DNA of 20,907 nt from CAYMRB01 sp964392615 (lineage in GTDB: Bacteria; Planctomycetota; UBA8108): NCBI GenBank assembly GCA_964392615.1, contig CAYMRB010000142.1:1-20907 (forward strand), given 5' to 3'. The position numbers and the translations under genes are program-made. The notes under the pieces are model-generated. The model saw only the letters and a list, made by a program, of their open reading frames with translations. It did no database searches and was not told the DNA's origin. Shown in pieces: positions 15,867-20,907 of this stretch; the first letter of the stretch is position 1, and every line of letters begins with the position of its first letter.

Positions 15867-17798
15867 TCACGTATCCTCTTGGGAAGCCATCCCGGCCATG
15901 ACGCTGGGAAACTGCTCGATATTCGTGTGGGGGAAGAAGCAGGCCGCGACGAACTCGTCGGTGAAGTGGGGGTCGGCGCACAGCTCGAAATAGGTCGTCC
16001 GATCCCCGACGCGCAGGATCTCTTCGTAGGCGTGCTCGCTCAGCGCCGCCAGCTTCGCCCCTGCCAACGACGTGTTACCCACGAGTCGCAGGCGCGCCAA
16101 GGGCAAGTCGGGCAACAGCCCGATGAACACGGCACTCTCTACGTTGAGGAAATTGCCGAAGGCCCCGGCCACCAGGATCTCCGAGATATCGTCGAGACTC
16201 AAGCTCAGGGACCGCAGCAAGACGTTGATGCCGGCGTAGATCGCGCCCTTGGCCCGGCAGATGTTGTTGATGTCCTCCTGCGTGATGGAGATGGCCTTGC
16301 CGTTGTCGGAACGCTCCGCCGGGATCACCTCGTACTCCCGCTCCCCGTGTTTCCCTTCGCGCACGCGCTGCCAGGCCACATCGCGGTCGATCTGGCCGGT
16401 CCTGTCGATCACGCCGACGCGCAGCATTTCGGCGATCAAGTCGACGTAGGCCGTGCCGGACAAACCCAGCGGTGGGGCGGAACCGATCGTCGAGTAGCGC
16501 GAAAGATGGTTCGCGTCGGCGAGGCGAACGTGGTCGATGGCCCCGCGCGCGGCCCGCATACCGCACCGGCACTGGGCCCCCTCGAACGCCGGGCCGGCCG
16601 ACGCGCTGGCGCATACGAGAAAATCGCGGCAGCCGATCACGATCTCCCCGTTGGTGCCGAGATCGATCAGCATGCGGGGCTCTTCACCGGCCGACAGCCC
16701 GCTGGCGTAGCTCCCGGCCACGATGTCGGCTCCTACGAAAGCGGCCACGCAAGGCAGGCAGTAGAGCAACCCCCGGGAGTTGATCTGTAGGCCGACCTCC
16801 GCCGCCCGAAACGGCGGGACGCGATAGGCCGCTCCCACGTAGGGATGCTTGCGAATATTCTCGGCCGGCAGCCCCAGGAGCAGATGCAGCATCGCGGTAT
16901 TGCCGGCGGCGACGATGAGCGTGATATCCTGATGGTCCAGGCGATAGCGGCGGACCAGCTCGTGGATCAGCTGGTTCAGGTCGCCGACAATCGCCTTACG
17001 CAACGCGGCTTCTTTGTCGGGGCTCTCGGAAGTGTGGAGGATGCGCCGGATCACATCGGCGCCGTAGGCCGCCTGGGAATTGTATCTTGCGGCCTGCCCC
17101 AGGGTCTGGCCGTCGTGGCAATCGACCAGATGACAAACGACGGTCGTCGTCCCGACGTCGGCGGCGATACACATATTCCGGCAGCTGGTGTCGCCGGCTT
17201 CGACGTCGATGATCTCCGTCAGCGGCCCGCGGCAACCCGTCACGGCAGTGACCTGCCAGTCCGAGTCTCGCAGCACGTCCGGCAACAGACGCGTGACCTT
17301 CAGGCCCATCTGGACTCCGCCGGAAGGGATGGTCTCGGCCAGCGCCTGCTCCAAACGCTGCAGATCGGAGAGGTGGTTGTCGAGGCTGGGGGCGGTAAGA
17401 GCCACGTGGGTCTTCCGCACCAGAGGGAGAAGCGGAACCCCGCGTCCGACCGAGCCGCTGACGTCGGCCAGGTCGGGCACGTCGCCGCCGACGTGGCTGG
17501 GCACCTCGGTCAGACGCGTCTCGGCTGGAACCTCGACCGTCAGATCCGATTCCACGCCTGCCTCGCAGGCGAGGATGTAGCCCGCCTTGATCTCCTCGCG
17601 CGTGAAGTACTCGGACGCGCCCCCGGTCACCTCGCCCTGGCGAACGATGACCCGGCAGCGACCACAGACTCCGTCCCCTCCGCAAATGCCGTTGATGGCG
17701 ACATCCGCCTGGCTGGCAGCGTCGAGAATCGTTGTCCCGGGTTTGACGGTGACGTCCTTGTCCTCGGGCTGAAATACGATTCTGCAGTGGTCAGGCAT
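15867..17798 (-). CDS. acsV: Reductive activator of the corrinoid/iron-sulfur protein (RACo/AcsV, DUF4445)
   Basis: 643 residues from ATG 17798, which has GAAGG at 7 nt; the GTG codon just before it (17801) is less well placed. The N-terminal plant-type [2Fe-2S] ferredoxin domain (about 1-95) has cysteines C39, C45, C48 and C78 (CGGDGVCGRC, then LACEAG). A linker and middle domain follow. A C-terminal ASKHA-like ATPase domain starts with MCIAADVGTTT (about 209-219), with IVAAGNTAMLH (about 296-306) and MLIDLGTNGEIVIG (about 376-389). RACo proteins use ATP to drive electron transfer from the iron-sulfur centre to inactive Co(II) of AcsCD, restoring Co(I). It lies 28 nt after acsC, its substrate, and 1 nt before cooC. 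Confidence 0.93.
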   Translation of the reverse strand: MPDHCRIVFQPEDKDVTVKPGTTILDAASQADVAINGICGGDGVCGRCRVIVRQGEVTGGASEYFTREEIKAGYILACEAGVESDLTVEVPAETRLTEVPSHVGGDVPDLADVSGSVGRGVPLLPLVRKTHVALTAPSLDNHLSDLQRLEQALAETIPSGGVQMGLKVTRLLPDVLRDSDWQVTAVTGCRGPLTEIIDVEAGDTSCRNMCIAADVGTTTVVCHLVDCHDGQTLGQAARYNSQAAYGADVIRRILHTSESPDKEAALRKAIVGDLNQLIHELVRRYRLDHQDITLIVAAGNTAMLHLLLGLPAENIRKHPYVGAAYRVPPFRAAEVGLQINSRGLLYCLPCVAAFVGADIVAGSYASGLSAGEEPRMLIDLGTNGEIVIGCRDFLVCASASAGPAFEGAQCRCGMRAARGAIDHVRLADANHLSRYSTIGSAPPLGLSGTAYVDLIAEMLRVGVIDRTGQIDRDVAWQRVREGKHGEREYEVIPAERSDNGKAISITQEDINNICRAKGAIYAGINVLLRSLSLSLDDISEILVAGAFGNFLNVESAVFIGLLPDLPLARLRLVGNTSLAGAKLAALSEHAYEEILRVGDRTTYFELCADPHFTDEFVAACFFPHTNIEQFPSVMAGMASQEDT

Positions 17799-17826
17799 CA
17801 CACGGCCTTCGAGAAGCGATCCTGCG

Positions 17827-19167
17827 TCACGCGGCGCTCCAATCGCTTTTCAGGAAAGACCCGATCGCCGTGGCCTCTTTGGGCCCGATGACGACGTCCC
17901 ATCCGCTCTCGTCGGAGACCGAGGCCGCGATGGAGGCCACGAGCCCGGGAATCACCAACTTCCGATGCCCGAGCTTCTCGTCCGCGCCCCATTGCTTCAG
18001 GGCGGCGGCGATCGTCTCGGCGTTGAACTTGTCCGAGGCCCACGCGGTCAACACGCTGGTGCCCTCGGTGTCGACGGCCAGGATGTAGCACGGCACGCGC
18101 GAGGCCTCGACCTGAGACTCGACAGAGTAATAGCTCAGGGAGAAATTCGTGGTCACCAACAACGGGCTCTGCGGGCTTGCCTCGCCCACTTCGTGCAGCT
18201 GCGGCTCGACCTGGACCGGCTTCTGCGGGTCCGTGTAGATGTTCTGTCGTGTGGTCAAGACGGGAGCCAGCAGGTGTCCGTCCCAGAGATCCGTCACGAC
18301 GACGCCGGCGTATTTGCAGATGTAGGCGCAGGCGTCCAGGACGTTGGCCGCCGGATCGTTACTGTCGGCCAAGACAAGAACCGGACAACCCAGTTGGCGG
18401 AACTTCTTCTTCAGAGCCGCGCGACGGGTCTGCGTCAGGAACTCGAGCGCCTTCGGGGAAGCGACCGGCCCCGGCGAGATGACGATGTCCTTGACGCCCT
18501 CTTTGCCGAGCTCCTCGACGCGCTGGGCCACCGACTCGATGTCGCCCGCCACACAGACCGGCGCGCTGGTCCCGTTGGCCATCGCGGCCAGGTCCTGGAC
18601 CGGCGCATCGCCGGTGCAGAACAGCAGGGGGTGCGTGCCCTTCAGTGGTCCCGTCGCGGCCGCGGAGAGCGGCTCGGGCGTCTCGCCCATGAGCACCATC
18701 GGCACGCCCAGCTCGCGCTGGATCGTCTCGGCGGCAGCCCCGAACGTGTCGGCCGAGCCCGAGTCGTTCACCAGCGCGATCATGTCCGGTCCGAGGGTCT
18801 CTCCCACGCGTGAGAACTCCAGCGCCCCGAAGGCGGCGCCCAGCTTGCCCAGGGCCTCCGCGTCGGCGTCCGAGACCTTGAGCGCGATCGCCGGCGGGCG
18901 GTGGAACTTCTCTTCATGCCGGAACAAGACCGTCTCCTGGCCGATCTCGAACGACCCCTTGTCGCCGCCGATCTTGACCATTCGCTGGGGCGGCGCCGAG
19001 GCCTCATCCAAGTTCGATCGCGCGTCGGCTTCCAGGTGCGGGCAATCGTCCAGCCCGGCCTGGCCGCTGGCGACCTTCATGGCAAAGGCCAGGCACGTCG
19101 GCACTCCGCAATCCTTGCAGTTGGTCTTGGGAAGCTGCTTGTAGATGTCCAAACCTGTCAATGCCAT
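17827..19167 (-). CDS. acsC: Corrinoid/iron-sulfur protein large subunit AcsC
   Basis: 446 residues, the same as the Moorella protein as remembered. It starts MALTGLDIYKQLPKTNCKDC. Residues C17, C20, C25 and C42 form the CxxCxxxxC...C [4Fe-4S] domain of the CFeSP. A TIM-barrel domain follows, then a C-terminal B12-binding domain from about 320 (TNFSLSYYSVESQVE at about 342-356, ending GWDVVIGPKEATAIGSFLK). It carries the methyl group between AcsE and AcsB. ATG 19167 has AAGGA about 8 nt upstream. An open frame continues upstream to 19704, but that part overlaps acsB and reads as noise. The acsB stop is 38 nt before this start. Confidence 0.96.
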   Translation of the reverse strand: MALTGLDIYKQLPKTNCKDCGVPTCLAFAMKVASGQAGLDDCPHLEADARSNLDEASAPPQRMVKIGGDKGSFEIGQETVLFRHEEKFHRPPAIALKVSDADAEALGKLGAAFGALEFSRVGETLGPDMIALVNDSGSADTFGAAAETIQRELGVPMVLMGETPEPLSAAATGPLKGTHPLLFCTGDAPVQDLAAMANGTSAPVCVAGDIESVAQRVEELGKEGVKDIVISPGPVASPKALEFLTQTRRAALKKKFRQLGCPVLVLADSNDPAANVLDACAYICKYAGVVVTDLWDGHLLAPVLTTRQNIYTDPQKPVQVEPQLHEVGEASPQSPLLVTTNFSLSYYSVESQVEASRVPCYILAVDTEGTSVLTAWASDKFNAETIAAALKQWGADEKLGHRKLVIPGLVASIAASVSDESGWDVVIGPKEATAIGSFLKSDWSAA

Positions 19168-19205
19168 CGTCAGGCTTCCTTTCCAGCGAACGCAGCAGTG
19201 TTGAC

Positions 19206-20907
19206 TTAGAACAGGGGATCCATGCTCATGGCCGGGTGACCGACGGCAGTGAGGTGCTCGACCAGCTCGTCTGCGGTCGTGGCCGTCGTCTCGTCGGCGA
19301 TCTGGTCCACGAATCCGTTGAGGCCCTCCTGCTGGGCGCGGGCCTCGACGCCTTCGCGCATCGCCTCCTTGAGCTCCTTGGGCATCCAGACGAGGCGGCG
19401 CAGGCCCCCCTCGGCCGAGATGAACTTCTTGCTCGTCAGGTACAGCCGCCCCACACCGACGAAGCCGGGTGTCTGCGCCCCGCCACCCACGCTGCCGGCC
19501 AGCGTGGAGAACGGCATCCCGATCGGCGTTTCGCCGGGGTACTCCCGGTTGACGATCATCACGCCGTTGGCCTCGGGCACGAGCGCCAGGATGCACTCGA
19601 AGCAGCCGCACGAGGTCATCGGGTTCTCCATCAGGCTGTAGGCGCAGAAATGCTCCACAGAGTGATTCGATTCCTTGTAGACGAATCCGTTCACGCCCTC
19701 CCACTCACCCGTGACCTCGTTCAAACACCGCCCTTTCAGCACCGGCTGGTTGCAGCCGGTCGGGTTGATCTCATAGGCGGCCTGGCCGTCGAGCCAGTTG
19801 TAGGCCCCGCACAGCCCCAGGCGCTCGGGCGTGATGATGCAGACGTGGTTCGGGGCGTAGGACTGGCACAGCGCGCAGGAGTAGAACGTGTCGACCGACT
19901 CGTCGGTCATCCCCGCCACACGTTCGTCGCGGTTCTTGTAGATGGGCTGGGCGCGCTGGATGAGGTCGGTCACTTGCTTTGGATCGCTGGTGACGGTGAC
20001 CGAGACCTTGTCCACGATGCCGGCGTACTCGTCATGCAGCTTGGCGTGCAGGATCGTGCCGATGTGCTTCAGGCGGAGGCCCGACTCGACGGCCGCCTTG
20101 CTGAAGCGGCACCAGATCTGGTCGCGCTGGCCCGTGTGCATGAAGCCCATGGCGTGATTGCAGTAGCGGTGGATCTGGCGCTCGAGAATGCCCTCGAAGT
20201 CCGTCTTCATCTTCCGGCCCGCGACGCGCACGTGAACGCCCAGCGGCGCCGCCTCGCCCGGCTCGACCGTGTCTGCGTCGGGACCGCGCACGATGACCTC
20301 GCCGTCGGTGATGTCCTCCAGCTCGACCGACTCGAGCACCTCCACCGCGTCGGAGTACTTGCCGCCGAACTGCACTTGCATGTCTTCACGCCGCACGCGC
20401 TCGCCCTCGAAGGCGGGGGCATACGACACGGGAATGTCGATCTCCTCGACCTTGACCTTCACGCCGCGGACCTGGATGCACGTGGGCACGGTCTGCTCGT
20501 GGTCGGTTTGACGAACGAGCGCCTCGTAGGTGGTCACGCCGGTCGGGCGCACCTCCGGCGTCGAGGGGTCGTCGGAGATCACCGGAAAGCCCATCACGAT
20601 CGCGCCGGCCCCCACGGCGTACCAGTCGTCCGGGATGGGGCCGAAGGTGATCCCGAAGGCGAAGATCCGCTCCCGGCCGTACTTCAGACAGTTCTCCCAC
20701 TGTCCTTTCTTGTGCCCCCCGAACATCAGCGCCCCGCGGATGGCCCAATCGAGCACGTAGATCGCCGCATGGGTGTCTCTGCCCACCGGAACGATGTAGG
20801 TATCCCACCCCAGCTCGACACCCTCCTCGATGAGCTGGTCGGCCATGGTCTTCCCGTCGCGATTGCAGAGCAGGAAGGAGAGGATGCTGCGCTTCTGAAT
20901 CTCGCGC
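19206..20907 (-). CDS. acsB: Acetyl-CoA synthase catalytic subunit AcsB, 5' end cut by window edge
   Basis: 567 codons are visible; the frame stays open to the window edge (REIQKRSILSFLLCNRDGKT precedes the internal Met at 20846). Counting from that Met, A-cluster cysteines are C324, C327, C336 and C346 (CALCQSYAPNHVC, ERLGLCGAYNW), and C413-G-C415 supplies the nickel-site CGC. All sit exactly 182 before the Moorella numbers 506, 509, 518, 528, 595 and 597 as remembered. About 160 N-terminal residues are therefore missing. The protein condenses the methyl from AcsCD, CO from CO dehydrogenase, and CoA to acetyl-CoA. The C-terminal domain (GSVGGGAQTPGF, EGGLRRLVWMPKELKE) is complete. The acsA (CODH) gene is not in the window. 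Confidence 0.97.
   Translation of the reverse strand, partial: REIQKRSILSFLLCNRDGKTMADQLIEEGVELGWDTYIVPVGRDTHAAIYVLDWAIRGALMFGGHKKGQWENCLKYGRERIFAFGITFGPIPDDWYAVGAGAIVMGFPVISDDPSTPEVRPTGVTTYEALVRQTDHEQTVPTCIQVRGVKVKVEEIDIPVSYAPAFEGERVRREDMQVQFGGKYSDAVEVLESVELEDITDGEVIVRGPDADTVEPGEAAPLGVHVRVAGRKMKTDFEGILERQIHRYCNHAMGFMHTGQRDQIWCRFSKAAVESGLRLKHIGTILHAKLHDEYAGIVDKVSVTVTSDPKQVTDLIQRAQPIYKNRDERVAGMTDESVDTFYSCALCQSYAPNHVCIITPERLGLCGAYNWLDGQAAYEINPTGCNQPVLKGRCLNEVTGEWEGVNGFVYKESNHSVEHFCAYSLMENPMTSCGCFECILALVPEANGVMIVNREYPGETPIGMPFSTLAGSVGGGAQTPGFVGVGRLYLTSKKFISAEGGLRRLVWMPKELKEAMREGVEARAQQEGLNGFVDQIADETTATTADELVEHLTAVGHPAMSMDPLF

Noticed and set aside
19168..19704. Upstream extension of the acsC frame
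   Set aside because: It overlaps the end of acsB and reads as Arg/Gly-rich noise. The start at 19167 has a ribosome binding site and gives the family's usual length.

Overview
The window is GC-rich bacterial DNA and looks like a contig from an anaerobic, probably uncultured bacterium. It combines an acetyl-CoA synthase (Wood-Ljungdahl carbonyl branch) operon, large secreted glycoside hydrolases, a giant HEAT-repeat protein and a selenoprotein. That mix fits Planctomycetota or a neighbouring anaerobic lineage, but the phylum is inference: no rRNA or other marker gene is present.

Layout from left to right. (1) 1-2585, minus strand: a secreted GH2-type glycosidase with an F5/8 (discoidin) domain and a Ser/Thr-Pro linker, cut by the left edge. 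(2) 2750-6172, plus strand: a 1140-residue membrane-anchored HEAT-repeat protein, the only plus-strand gene. (3) 6196-8631, minus strand: a two-gene unit, selW then mutS2. selW reads through an in-frame UGA as selenocysteine (CxxU motif, with a bacterial-SECIS-like hairpin just downstream). mutS2 lacks the usual C-terminal Smr nuclease domain. (4) 8705-12160, minus strand: a GH106-like (alpha-L-rhamnosidase type) exported enzyme. (5) 12254-20907, minus strand: an operon read in the order acsB (cut by the right edge), acsC, acsV, cooC, acsD, acsE, then a zinc-ribbon/DUF3786 gene.

How the genes work together. AcsE moves the methyl group of methyl-tetrahydrofolate to the cobalt of the corrinoid iron-sulfur protein AcsCD. 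AcsV reductively reactivates that cobalt when it is oxidised. CooC is the nickel-loading ATPase, and AcsB joins methyl, CO and CoA to acetyl-CoA. The CO dehydrogenase subunit (acsA) is not in the window. The spacing within the operon is 1-38 nt with one 4-nt overlap, so the genes are probably translated in a coupled way. The two glycosidases suggest polysaccharide or glycan scavenging, with acetyl-CoA metabolism linked to the carbon released.

The most notable items are the selenoprotein W gene, which ordinary gene calling would miss or split; the Smr-less MutS2 coupled to it; the cysteine-rich DUF3786 protein ending the acs operon; and a visible leucine-codon shift between the acs block and the genes to its left. 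No rRNA, tRNA, CRISPR array or mobile element was recognised. No gene-free stretch exceeds 300 bases; the longest is 2586-2749.
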